This document shows positions 21,264-30,707 of a stretch of 64,000 nt of DNA, one piece after another. The position numbers and the translations under genes are program-made. Under the pieces are notes generated by a model. That model made no database searches and had not been told where the DNA came from. It worked only from the letters and a program-made list of their open reading frames with translations. Each line of letters begins with the position of its first letter. The stretch's first letter is position 1. This stretch comes from Cutaneotrichosporon cavernicola (lineage: Eukaryota; Basidiomycota; Tremellomycetes; Trichosporonales; Trichosporonaceae). The DNA is taken from assembly GCF_030864355.1 (NCBI RefSeq), contig NC_083397.1, positions 124,001 through 188,000 of the forward strand. The letters are read 5' to 3'.

Positions 21264-21559
21264 TGGGATGGTGGGATGTATGCGTTATCGTTGTCTGGAT
21301 GGCTGTATCGCGCATACTGAACAACTGAGGAGACGGAAGCACCATTGACGAGGTTTTGGTTGACCAGACTATAGCGCACTGACAGCGACCAATAACCGGC
21401 CGAGGACTCGCCACGTCGTCTCAACGGTCTTTGATCACCAGCACCGCCAAGTAGCCATGAAGCGACACGCGCAAAGTCCACCTTTCAGCCGACAGCTGAC
21501 GAACCGCACCGCATCACGTCCCCGACAGCGATACCGATTCATATACTGCTTTCGTTCAT

Positions 21560-21937
21560 CTAAGGCTCACCGCCAGCCTTGGCCATCTGGAACTTGGCAG
21601 CGGCTAGTTGTCAGCGTACCCACCCGACCACTCACCGAAGGGAAGGCCAGCGCCGACGAGGCCAAAGACAATCATGCGAAGAGCGAACCCGGTCGTCTTC
21701 TTCGAGCCGCCGGGGATGGTCCTGTTGTTAGCCTATCCATGGTTGAGAAACTGCCAGCTGCCGCATCACTAGACCAAGACCCAGTCTTCACCCCACCCAA
21801 ATTCCCCCTCCCCTCCCCTCCCCTCCCCTCCCCAACCCAACTCACTGGTCGGTCACGTTCTCAAAGTGCGCAAAGCGGACGGCGCGCGCAGAGCGAGCGG
21901 CGGCAAGGGTGGGGCGGGCAGCGCGAGTGACGAACAT
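21560..21937 (-). CDS. COX8: Cytochrome c oxidase subunit VIIc-type (COX8 of yeast), small three-exon gene
   Basis: 73 aa after splicing, invisible to long-ORF searches. Exons on the minus strand: 21937-21846, 21721-21636, 21603-21560; phases agree. The N-terminus MFVTRAARPTLAAARSARAV is a basic, Ala-rich mitochondrial presequence. HFENVTD and TIPGGSKK precede one membrane helix, FALRMIVFGLVGAGLPFGAA, and the tail is KFQMAKAG then GEP. The G-x-G-x-PF followed by x-x-x-x-Q pattern matches pfam COX7C (FG-GF-PF-x-Q). It would sit in the inner membrane as a nuclear-encoded complex IV subunit. Intron 1 holds a (TCCCC)n tract. It is convergent with BUD32 (about 300 bp between stops). Confidence is limited by short length. 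Confidence 0.75.
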
Positions 21938-22592
21938 GCTGGCTAGGGTTTGCTGACTGGGAGAGTGGGCAGAGTCAAGAGATGGTTTGTGCCGTCCTCA
22001 CCCGAGGAGCAAAGAAAGGGGAGGGCGGGGCGTGTATCTCGTGGCCGCTTGGACCATCATTGGGGAGGCTGGGGCTGGGAGTCGACGACAAAGGAACCAA
22101 AGACAGAACAATGGGCGGTGGCGCGGCGCCCCACGCCACGCCCCTTGCGCTTGGACTTGGACTTGGACTTGGGTTGGGCCCTTTAACAATACATGCACAA
22201 ACAACCTCTGAACTACCTTCTACCTTCCTAACATGTCTGATCAACTCATAACTGATGACTGATGACTGTTTCCATCGCGTACGAGATTATCTGCCGCCTC
22301 CGTTGCTGGATCAACGGTTCATACCATCTTGTGCCTTTCAGTTTGGACTTTCAGGGACGCAGTGTTGCGAGGCCCAAAAGGCTTTTGTTCTCCATTTACG
22401 ACGCCTCCCCCGGTTACTCTTGGGCTCAGGCTCGCTCCGACAGCCTGCACGCACGACGTGGGCAGGTGCATCTCCACGAGATTCTGTGCATATCAGCCGG
22501 CGCAGACGGAGACCTTTGGTGGACGGAGATTTATAAAACAGAGAATAGTCCGTGCCTGCAACACCACCCCACATACCACCCAGCCAGCAAAA
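21938..22592. other. Intergenic gap between COX VIIc-type gene and tRNA-Ser
   Basis: Contains a hexanucleotide repeat, about 3.5 copies of GGACTT, at 22151-22172. Several overlapping open frames on both strands through this repeat are low-complexity artefacts. No gene supported. Confidence 0.4.
22151..22172 (+). repeat. GGACTT hexamer repeat
   Basis: About 3.5 copies of GGACTT in the intergenic stretch between the COX VIIc-type gene and tRNA-Ser; it gives spurious open frames on both strands. Confidence 0.75.
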
Positions 22593-22680
22593 CGACGAAG
22601 ACCCGATTCGAACGGGCGCTCCCGAAGGAAATTGATCAGCAAGTTCTAGTCAATCGCGTTAACCACTCCGCCACTTCGCC
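22593..22680 (-). tRNA. tRNA-Ser (anticodon AGA) with a 7-nt intron
   Basis: Minus-strand class II tRNA. Acceptor GGCGAAG (22680-22674) pairs with CTTCGTC (22600-22594) with one G-U pair, discriminator G at 22593. The D-arm contains GTGGTTAA, the anticodon stem is ATTGA/TCAAT, the loop starts CTAGAA with AGA at 22647-22645, and the long variable arm around CCTTCGGGAG forms a hairpin. The T arm is GCCCG-TTCGAAT-CGGGT. The anticodon stem closes properly only if 7 bases (22643-22637, CTTGCTG) are an intron placed after base 37. The mature tRNA then has the usual class II size. CCA is not encoded. Confidence 0.92.
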
Positions 22681-23657
22681 GATGCTACTGTGAGTTTCGG
22701 GTGCCATATCTTGGTGTTCTCTGCCGTGGCCTGATCGGGGACGACGGATTACATACTAACTGCCCAATCTCACACCCAGTCTCATCTAATGTGACGATCC
22801 CCTTGACAGACAGTCGCCATGAGTGTCCGTCAGCCGAGTGCGATCTCTGGCGCTGTTGAGCTGAGTTTATCTTGACCCAGGCTCAGGCTCAACTAACATC
22901 CCGATCGACTCTTTGACCCGAGCACTACCACCAGCCTCGAATTGGGTGTACCGACAATCTGCTTCGTGACGTCATTCTCAGGTAGAGAACGGCGATTGAT
23001 TGGCGTCGCTGGCCGGAGGATCCTCGCCAACATAATATCTCTCGTGATCACTTGGGGCCCGCTTAGACTGCAAAGAGTCGGTCGCCATCACGTTCTCATT
23101 CGATTCCTAGTCGGCGGCCACCTCCCAGAACCACTGGCTCTGCACTCACCCACGCACGGCATGGATTCGCGCTAATGACAACAACCATCTCTGCTGTCAT
23201 GTTCGACTTCTCCGATCTCGCCTCCCAAACTTCCTTGGTCAGTTTGGCGAGACCGGGACGTGGTCGCTAGCGTGTACGGATACTGCGTTGTTGGCACCTC
23301 GACGATGGGAGATGCTTGATTGCCGATAAGAATACCGGTTTTCATGGTGCTGGCGTGGCCAAGGCCAACGTGCCACACAAAGGGAGGAGCACACTACGAG
23401 AAGAACAACACCGGCAGTGGCTGGCACGCTCGTGACAGGCCAGAATCCCCACTCAGCAGGCTACCAAGGTGAGGTGCTAGCTAAGCCGTTAGTTTAGATA
23501 TTGTATGTATACATCGTAGAGACTGCCCGGTGAGACTCATCGGCGGGTTATTTGGTCCCTCCTAACGTCGGGCGACGTAGCCACCGGCGAGGGCGCCTGA
23601 CTTTGACTGATGCTGGCCCATTAATGCACCCAACCCCAGCCTCTGGACAGATACATC
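22681..23657. other. Intergenic gap
   Basis: No supported gene on either strand. Short frames (for example minus 23378-23172) have no recognisable motif or splice partner. Confidence 0.4.
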
Positions 23658-23836
23658 CTACTTGTCCCCACTCTGTGGTTCGGCGGGAGGCACAGGCGCA
23701 GGCGCAGCCACTGGCGCCATCGTCGGCTCGTCCCACACACTCGGGTCAAACGCAAACCCGTATTCAAAGTCGTCGGTCCATGCGGGCGGCCACGCTGGTC
23801 CATGTCAGCGCAAACATTCCGGGGCGTACAGCTCAT
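23658..23836 (-). CDS. Tiny two-exon gene, 47-aa acidic/Pro-rich protein, unknown
   Basis: Exon 1 is 7 nt (23836-23830, ATGAGCT), intron 23829-23795 (35 nt, GTACGC...GCTGACATGGACCAG, typical for this genome), exon 2 23794-23658. The product starts MSSWPPAWTDDFEYGFAFDP, continues with an Ala/Pro stretch, and ends EPQSGDK. It is acidic and Trp/Phe-rich at the start with a flexible tail, without signal peptide or membrane span. The support is a consensus branch point and acceptor plus an uninterrupted, non-random exon 2 frame. It is the first of several tiny genes in this stretch and is divergent from the next (380 bp between ATGs). Other starts further upstream cannot be excluded. Confidence 0.5.
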
Positions 23837-24216
23837 GGTGTGTCGGTAGTGGGTGTGTAGATGGGTGGTTGGATTTATGATCGCGATGGGTGGCGGATGC
23901 TCGAGATGAGATGAAAGGATGGCGGATGCTGTGAAGAGATGAAAGGGTGGCGACTGCATAGCGCACTGGTATAAGTATCGCAGGTGACGATCCGTGATCA
24001 AGACGCCATTGTGCACACGCAGTGGCTCATGGGACGACAACCAGCCACCATCAGAATCATCTGTGGAATGTGAAGCATGTGAGAGGCACACATCTCCTCT
24101 TAAATGGCCACCTCCGACTTGGATCCCTCATGTGACCACGGCGTCGGCTATATGTATAAAAGCTATGACTGTTGGAGTAACGACTTGCCACTCTCACAAT
24201 CAATACCAAACGAACC
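23837..24216. promoter_or_regulatory. Divergent promoter between two tiny genes, with direct repeats and TATA box
   Basis: Two imperfect direct copies of a ~30-base unit (GGTGGCGGATGCT... and GATGGCGGATGCT..., each followed by GAGATGAAAGG) lie at about 23888-23948. A TATA-like TATAAAAG at 24155-24162 is 55 bp upstream of the ATG at 24217. The sequence shows both; that they regulate the two divergent genes is inference. Confidence 0.4.
24155..24162 (+). promoter_or_regulatory. TATA-like box of the 77-aa gene
   Basis: TATAAAAG, 55 bp upstream of ATG 24217, in the divergent region with the other tiny gene. Confidence 0.5.
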
Positions 24217-24496
24217 ATGAACACCCGTGGAGGTTAGTCTTTAGTGGCGGCTCACCCTCTCATCCCCACTAACTCCAGTCCCCAACCGCCAGCCCGAAGT
24301 CGAGATGAAGGGCAGTTTCGAGATCATGGATGCCCAATTCGCGGCCGGCCGACCCCGCCGCTTCTCCAACCTCGGCATCGACTTCCTCGACGACCCCGAC
24401 AACCGTCCGGGCATCCAGGCAACGTACCATGCCAACCACGCTGAGAGCTACGTCGGCGACAAGGAGCACCACAATGCGGATATGCAGAACAAGTAG
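24217..24496 (+). CDS. Small two-exon gene, 77-aa hydrophilic protein, unknown
   Basis: Exon 1 24217-24232 (16 nt), intron 24233-24278 (46 nt), exon 2 24279-24496. The protein starts MNTRGVPNRQPEVEMKGSFE, has a central RRFSNLGIDFLDDPDNRPG, and ends in a His/Asn/Lys-rich tail (DKEHHNADMQNK). No signal peptide, membrane span or known domain. A TATA box at 24155 and the clean splice phase argue it is expressed. The small size, hydrophilic make-up and single 5' intron are shared with its neighbours at 23658 and 24832, although the sequences are not clearly homologous. Function is not recognised. Confidence 0.6.
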
Positions 24497-24831
24497 ACAG
24501 GGAGCAGGGATTTCGCTCCGGGCTCAGCCCTCGGTTGATAGCGAGTTGTACACAAAAGTTAAGATATACGACAAGTCTTGCATAGCCATGCGATATACGC
24601 AACCGCTCTTTGTTTGTACTGTATAAGTTGAACTGCTGCTGCCAACGTTGAATGCAGTGGAGAGCTGGCGTTCCCAAGAGGTGGCCAGATAAAGCAAATA
24701 CCAAGAGTTGCACATGACCTTTTCCGATCACGAGCTTTTTTGATGGCTTATCCATGCCCGCCAGAGGAACGGTATATGATAGCCTAACTGAAGCTTGGCC
24801 GCCACTACTCCACATTCTTCACATCATCACA
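24497..24831. other. Intergenic gap between two tiny genes
   Basis: 3' UTR of the 77-aa gene and promoter of the next; no gene seen. Confidence 0.4.
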
Positions 24832-25136
24832 ATGTTCCCATACAGCTCGTTTACTCGCGGCGAGGCCACTCCGCGTGAGTCGACAAGAGCGTAATCTCCA
24901 GCGGTTACTTCTTCCCCCCCCCCCCCACGCAAAAAAACCCCCAGCTCACACCAGGCGACCCCGCTGGCGCACGCACGCCTGTGCGCACACGCACACCCGT
25001 CCACCGCGAAGAAAGCCCCACTATCGCAGACACAGCTGCCCCTATTGCGGCTGTCAAGGCTATGGATGAGCGGCCCCCGACTCCCGACTACAAGAAGGCG
25101 CAGTATTTGAACATGAGCAGCATGTCGAGCTGGTAG
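24832..25136 (+). CDS. Small two-exon gene, 74-aa Thr/Pro-rich protein, unknown
   Basis: Exon 1 24832-24874 (43 nt), intron 24875-24954 (80 nt, with a 13-C run at 24914-24926 and the usual GCTCACACCAG end), exon 2 24955-25136. The product starts MFPYSSFTRGEATPRDPAG, has TP-rich repeats (RTPVRTRTPV), an Ala-rich middle, and ends YLNMSSMSSW. It lacks signal peptide and membrane span. The TP sites could be phosphorylated by proline-directed kinases (inference). It follows the 77-aa gene in the same direction after 335 bp. No known family is recognised. Confidence 0.58.
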
Positions 25137-25645
25137 AGACAAGGGCCATTCCGAAGCAAGCACCAAGCACCAAGAACCAAGCACCAAAGCCCACGTTGTC
25201 ATTCCTGTTCCATTAATGTATCTGTTCACTGCCACTGGGCCAGTTGATGGCGTCAGCCCAAACTCGCTGTATTGTATTGGATCAGCCTGGATGTGGCTGG
25301 GCGTCTCGCAGACAGCCTGTCTTTGCTCACCGTCTTCACCGTGATCAAGCTTTTCCTTCCAGACAGACTCCTGCTCCCTTGTTCCACCTCTGTTCTCTTC
25401 ACGTCAGCCCCTGCAGTCACCACTTGCCCGAGCGTAAATGTGCACGCACTGGTTATTGCTCTGGCATACATAATGTGCACGTACGCGTAGATCTACACGT
25501 AGATCGTTCAAGCGAGGAGCTGATAAGACGTCATCGTCATGTGGAATTCTTATCTCGCCCACCCACCTCCCGCCCACTCTACCCGCTTGATACACAGCGC
25601 TCAGTCTTCTTTCAGTCGTCTGCTTCAGCGTGCAACCCCTCAACC
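25137..25645. other. Intergenic gap
   Basis: Contains nested palindromes at about 25476-25505 (GTGCAC, ACGCGT, GTAGATCTAC). No supported gene. Confidence 0.35.
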
Positions 25646-25883
25646 ATGAAACTCAGTGGTACGGTTGAAACAATGTGCTGAATTCACGCCCTCAGATCGG
25701 GCCGCGGGCCGACCCGCGTCCTTCCTACGATACCAGGGCCAGCCAGATTTGGCGGTTCGCTTCACTATCCCTGTGGCGGCGTGGTCGCCCCTTTGTCTAC
25801 CGCATCACGGCATGCAACCAAGACGTTGTGTGCCAAACCGTGCGGTGTGGTTGAGTACAGAAGATAAGTCACGAGAAGCATGA
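25646..25883 (+). CDS. Possible tiny two-exon gene, low confidence
   Basis: ATG at 25646 opens a 13-nt exon, then a GT...AG intron (25659-25695, ending GCCCTCAG) and an open exon 25696-25883. The product would be about 66 aa, starting MKLSDRAAGRPASF and ending TEDKSREA. The architecture mimics the three neighbouring tiny genes, but the acceptor lacks the usual CTGAC branch sequence and another frame of exon 2 looks equally protein-like. The sequence could therefore be untranslated. Confidence 0.25.
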
Positions 25884-27190
25884 TTATGCGACATCGGCCA
25901 CTACGGCGATGGCTGCGGTTTTGTGACCAAGTCTGGAAAGGTATGACGTGGACGAGAAATATAGCCGCCATTTCCGGGCGCGACTGGTTTTTGTATTTCG
26001 ATCAGGTCACAGCTTGGAGTGGGCCAGGCCTGGGATTGGCAGAGTGCCTGAACCTTCCCTAAGGTACTATATAGGGTTATTCGCTGCATGCCGCACTCTT
26101 CTTACTGTTCTCATTTGCTCTCATGCTCTAGAAACCTGAAGCGGCAAACTCTTTGACCAAAGGATAATGATTGGCTGTTAGTTGACTCACATCCTACGTT
26201 GGTTGATCATCGACAGCATCTCTTGCGCGGCAACAGTCAAAGGGAAACAAAACATTTGTAAATACGCGAAGGGCGATCCTCTTGATATTCCCTAACCCCC
26301 CCCCTCCCCCTGGCGGTCACTCATCCCGTCACGCAGTCTTTAAAGGTAATATCCTTTTAGGATAGTATGGGATAATGAACACAAGGTTGAGACAATTACC
26401 ACCCGGCCCATTCCTCAATAATTTCCTGTTACCCTTCTCCCCTACTGCCTTCCCTTTTCCACGTCGACACCAAGACAGTCCGAGAGTAACGGAAGATCGC
26501 GCACAGGTTACCAATGACGACGGCACCCGGTCCGTGATCCGTGATGCATGGGGACTGCGAGGATTGTGACAATCATCAACGCAATGGGCGTCTGGGGTCA
26601 GAGAGTGGGGTGGGGCGGGGCGAGCACTGTGTAGGGTGACGTCAAGCAGATCAGCAGCGTCTCGTCTCAAGGATCGAGGAGTTTGTCTGATGAGGGGCAA
26701 GGTGCAACGCCAAGGGGATATAACAAGCCAAGACGGCGATCGCAATTGAGGTCTACTATAAACCTATTAACCTATAGCTATTGCCTAACTTCAAGTCAGG
26801 AGAATGAGAAATGATTGAGGTACAAGGCGCGGGAAGCGCCATTCGAGGCCATTCCAAAGGGAGACGATTGGGTAAAGATGAGCCATGATGGGTAAAGATG
26901 AGCCGTGATGAGGTCCGTATGGTACATTGGATGGGTCATGCCACCGCAGCACATAGCCTCACAAGTGTGTGACCCCCCTTCCCACTCTCTGCCCACCACT
27001 CACACGCTGAGCTACCTTCCCTCTCCCTCTCCCTCCTTCCCCCCACCCCCCCCCCCCCCCCCCGGCCCAGTCGATTATATATCTCGTCGTCTCTCTCTCC
27101 TCTCACTTCCTTCTTCCTCACTCTTCATCACATACTCCTTCCTCACCCCTACTCAACTACCCCAACTCCAACCCACACACACATCTTACA
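25884..27190. other. Intergenic gap with C-runs
   Basis: No gene supported. An 18-C run at 27046-27063 and a CT-rich tract up to 27130 lie just before the next start codon; another C-rich run sits at about 26297-26310. A 138-codon minus frame at 26745-26329 lacks support. Confidence 0.4.
27046..27063 (+). repeat. 18-base C homopolymer
   Basis: An uninterrupted run of 18 C, about 128 bp before the start of the triple-repeat gene, likely in its 5' UTR or promoter. Confidence 0.8.
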
Positions 27191-28147
27191 ATGTCCTACG
27201 ACAACCAGGTAGAGCGCGGCATGGGTGACCTCTCCGTGAACGACAAGCAGCAGACCTTCCAGGCCGAGGGCGAGCAGCAGGAGCGCGGCTGGTCCAAGGG
27301 CAAGATTGCCGGCGCCACTGCCGGTGGTGTCGCCGCTGCCGCCGCTCTTGGCGCCGCCGGCTACTACGGCTACAAGAAGTACAACGAGGGTGACGACAAC
27401 AACGACGAGGAGAAGGCCAAGGCCGAGCAGCAGCAGCAGGAGAAGCAGCAGCAGGGGCAGCAGGAGAACAAGAAGGGTAAGTCGGCTCGGCTTTGGGCGC
27501 AAGGGAAGGTGAAGATGGTGACGGGGGCGTCGGTGGTGACGACGGGGCGAGGAGTGGCACACTGTCACGCGTGCTCGTCCCCTCAGCTCCAGCTCTACAC
27601 CCTCTGCTACCACCTTCCTCCGGTGACACGTCATCCATTTCTACCACTCGCCCACCTTCCTCCGCCATAGACCCCGCTGACATGCAGAGGATGGCCAGGG
27701 CTGGTCCAAGGGTCAGATCGCCGGTGCCGCCGCTGGCGGTGTCGCTGCTGCCGCTGCTGTCGGCGCTGCTGGCTACTACGGCTACCAGAAGTACAACGAG
27801 AAGAACGACGAGAAGAACCAGAACGAGAACCAGCAGCAGCAGCAGCAGGAGCAGAAGCAGGAAGGCGAGGGATGGTCTAAGGGCCAGATGGCCGGTGCCG
27901 CTGCCGCGGGCCTCGCCGGTGCCGCCGCCATTGGCGGTGGTGCGTACGCCATCAAGAAGCACAACGACAACGAGAACGAGGAGGAGAAGCGCAACAACGA
28001 GCAGCAGGCCCAGCAGAACCAGCAGCAGGACAACAAGCAGCAGGACAACAACCAGCAGGACCAGTTCCGCAGCCAGCGTGCGTGCCTCCGTTGACGCAAC
28101 ACCCTCATGTCTTTTCTGCTGACAGCCAGAGCTCAACGCCAACACCG

Positions 28148-28184
<37 letters not shown>

Positions 28185-28389
28185 CTCGAACAAGTCGAAT
28201 GAGGACATCCAGAACGACCTGGACCAGGAGCAGTCCAAGCTCGACGACGAGCAGTCGGGCCTCGACCGCGAGTGGAGCGAGAACCGCCCCGACGAGTCGG
28301 ACATCCAGCGCCGCCAGGACGACAAGGATCGTCGTCAGAACGACAAGAACCGTCGCCAGGAGGAGCACGACCGCCGCTGCGGCAACTAG
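27191..28389 (+). CDS. Triple-repeat Gly/Ala (glycine-zipper-like) protein with Gln/Asn-rich linkers
   Basis: 311 aa after splicing. Exons: 27191-27476, 27688-28077, 28130-28389. Three copies of a ~35-residue unit begin GWSKG(K/Q)(I/M)AGA, continue as Ala/Gly-rich small-residue helix (GGVAAAAA, GAAGYYGY) and end in a charged KYNE or KKHN stretch. They start near residues 36, 100 and 155 and are joined by Gln-rich linkers. The C-terminal third has a run of 14 Asn (AAC codons) and then a charged helix rich in Asp, Glu, Arg and Gln, ending RRCGN. The repeats could be membrane-inserting glycine zippers or amyloid-prone segments. There is no signal peptide. Exon 3 was started at the second AG (GACAGCCAG) because only this keeps the Asn frame. 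Function is not recognised. Confidence 0.75.
28149..28190 (+). repeat. AAC trinucleotide repeat coding poly-Asn
   Basis: Fourteen AAC units within exon 3 of the triple-repeat gene, giving a pure Asn run. Confidence 0.85.
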
Positions 28390-29330
28390 GTTTCTCATGT
28401 GAGTGCTGTTGGATGTGGTTTGGCATGATGCCTGGCTAACCAACGCAGCTATTTGATGAGTATGTACGAAAAGTCGTCACGAACATTCACGAGTAGTGTC
28501 AATAGTCATAGTAGTCGGATGCTGATATGGAGAGCTGGAGACAGGATGAGATATCAACCATGGGTTGCGAGGTACAGTATAGTGGTTGTGGCGTTGAAGC
28601 ACTGACTGGGAGTCTGTGCGGTAGGAGGTAGAGTGCGGGGCCTCCAAACTGATTGTGCCTGAAATCAGACATGGCTGAACTCTCAAGGTCTGGTCTGATC
28701 TCTGACTCTGAGCACAGCGCCATGCAGAACAAATTGAACATGACCCTCGTCTTTTCGCTGCCTCTTCGCACCCTTGGTTGCTCAAGCCGACTACTCTCTG
28801 GTGTAGATCTGGTACAAAAGGGAAGATTTGGTTGGCCCAGGTCTCTCTAAGACATAGTTGGCCACTTAAAACAAGACCAGGAACACTTGAATTGACGCCA
28901 CTTCTATTCATTCCATTCATGTCGCTCCCTCTAAACCTTGCCTACTTACCCCCCTCTCTCCCCCCATGCTCGGCAGACGCCATCCACAACGCGTAGAGCC
29001 ACAGGGAATGGGCATCCATGGCCCTGCCGAGCTTGCTCCATGCTCCAGAGCATTCAGCTTTAGACCCTTCAAAGCCCTCCTTCAACGCGGGCCTTTTCAC
29101 ACAACTCGAACTTGGACTAAACATGAGATGCTGGGCATCTGAGCATCTAACATCTACTACTGTGCGCGTCTCATTAACTGACGCGCCCTCTTCGACTGCC
29201 AGTCCACATCTCTTCCTCATCTCTCTCCTCTCTCTCTCCTCTCCCTCCTCTCCTTCCTCTCCCTTCCTCCGCGATCTCTTATCCCTTTCTGTTACGCGAC
29301 CTCTCGACCTTCCTCCCCTCCCCCACCACC
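28390..29330. other. Intergenic gap
   Basis: No gene supported. A strong CT-rich tract at about 29218-29275 marks the promoter/5' UTR of the next gene. Minus-strand frames around 28920-28477 have no motif or splice support. Confidence 0.4.
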
Positions 29331-30435
29331 ATGCTCGCCCTCGCCCTCCTCCTCCTCCCCCTAATCCGGGCCCTCTGCATCGACCCCGAATCAGTCCACG
29401 CGGCCTCTCCCCGTCTCGCCCGAATCACAGCATCCTCCCAAGCGGACTGTACAGCGACTTGCGGACGGGCTGGCAACCCATACGCATACTATACCCCCGG
29501 CAGCTGTTTCTGCGCGAAGCATACCGTGGATTCCGGCGAGGCTATTTCTGGTGAGTCCCTCTCATCCTCTCTTCGTCTCATTGTTTACTGGGGAGCCGTC
29601 TCATTCTGAATCTGAATCTGAATCTGAATCTGAATTCAAACTAACAACAGCACCAGACTGTGGAGGATCTTACTCCTTGACGCACACACACATACCTTCC
29701 GACAAGGTCATGTCAGCCTGTCCCAGTGGCCAGATGCAGTGTAATACGACTCCTGGCAAATGGGCGTGTGTCGAGATCAACTCTACTGTTTGTGAGTTGT
29801 GTCTTTAAACTAGACAAACACAGCTAACGTCAGCCTCTTGTGGAGGATGCGTGACGGGACACTATGCCATGCCCGAATCCACCTCGGGCGAAGACTGCAC
29901 CACGGCTCCCGGTGTCGTCGCTTCTTCCGCCACATGCGTCCTGGGTCAATGCCAAGCCGCAGCGTGTATCCCCGGCTGGAGCCTGCGTAATGACGTGTGC
30001 ATCTACAACGTCTACGGCAGTGTGTTGCGTGGTACTCTAAAAGAACAAGAATGGGTCGTGAAGCATCTCGCCCAATACGCCCCCGAAGAAGAAGAAGAAG
30101 AAGAAGAAAAACAGTTCTTGGATGAGGCAGAGGTGCGCGCCCTCATTGCTGAGGTTCAGGCGAATCGCTCTAAAACGGGCGAACCGCCGCTGCCCGTGCA
30201 GGTTAAGGCCGCGGCCATGTTGGGCATCGTTCCGACTGTGCCGCAGGTGCCCAAGTTGGCGGAGAGTGCGGATGAAGAGACGCCTGGGGCGGTTGACGTG
30301 GAAGTCAAGGCACTCCGCGTCATGGACGACACGGTCGACACCGCCGACGATGACACACTCGCCGTCAAGAAGACTGCGCACAAGACGCCCAGTGTCATCG
30401 GCTTGGATACGGCCGACGAGGAGACGCCACGCTAG
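29331..30435 (+). CDS. CPL1-like secreted cysteine-rich protein
   Basis: 320 aa after splicing. Exons: 29331-29550, 29651-29791, 29834-30435. Residues 1-16 (MLALALLLLPLIRALC) form a signal peptide. A Cys-rich region follows: CTATCG, CFCAK, CGGSY, CPSGQMQCN (residues ~40-120). Then comes the CPL1-like module SSCGGCVTG...DCTTAPGV...CVLGQCQAAACIPGW...C near 122-180. The C-terminal half has an 8-residue Glu run near residue 206 and an acidic, Ala/Val-rich tail without Cys. In Cryptococcus neoformans the CPL1 protein is secreted and acts on host immune cells; here only the domain family is shared. Intron 1 has a (TGAATC)n repeat. Function in this species is unknown. Confidence 0.82.
29605..29636 (+). 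repeat. TGAATC hexamer repeat in intron 1 of the CPL1-like gene
   Basis: Five tandem copies of TGAATC-type units inside the first intron (29551-29650) of the CPL1-like gene. Confidence 0.8.
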
Positions 30436-30707
30436 CAGATCACGCCATAGACGACATGTATAGATGCGTGCTCATCCGGTGCATGCCGCTGTGCGCTATG
30501 CTCTGTCGATACGTCTTGTTCCCCAACACTGGATCATGCCAGTCAACCGTACATGTCGCAGCCTGGGAACCGTCGCAGAATGGACTACTCACTTGTGCCA
30601 GTGGCGCCCACATCCCCCCACTCACCAGCAAAACTTCTTATCCATCTACACTTGACTAGACTACTTCTGAAAACCCAATCTACTTCTGACAACTCTACCG
30701 CACGGAG

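Noticed and set aside
21987..22250. Several long open frames on both strands
   Set aside because: Caused by GGACTT repeats; low complexity, no start or splice signals.
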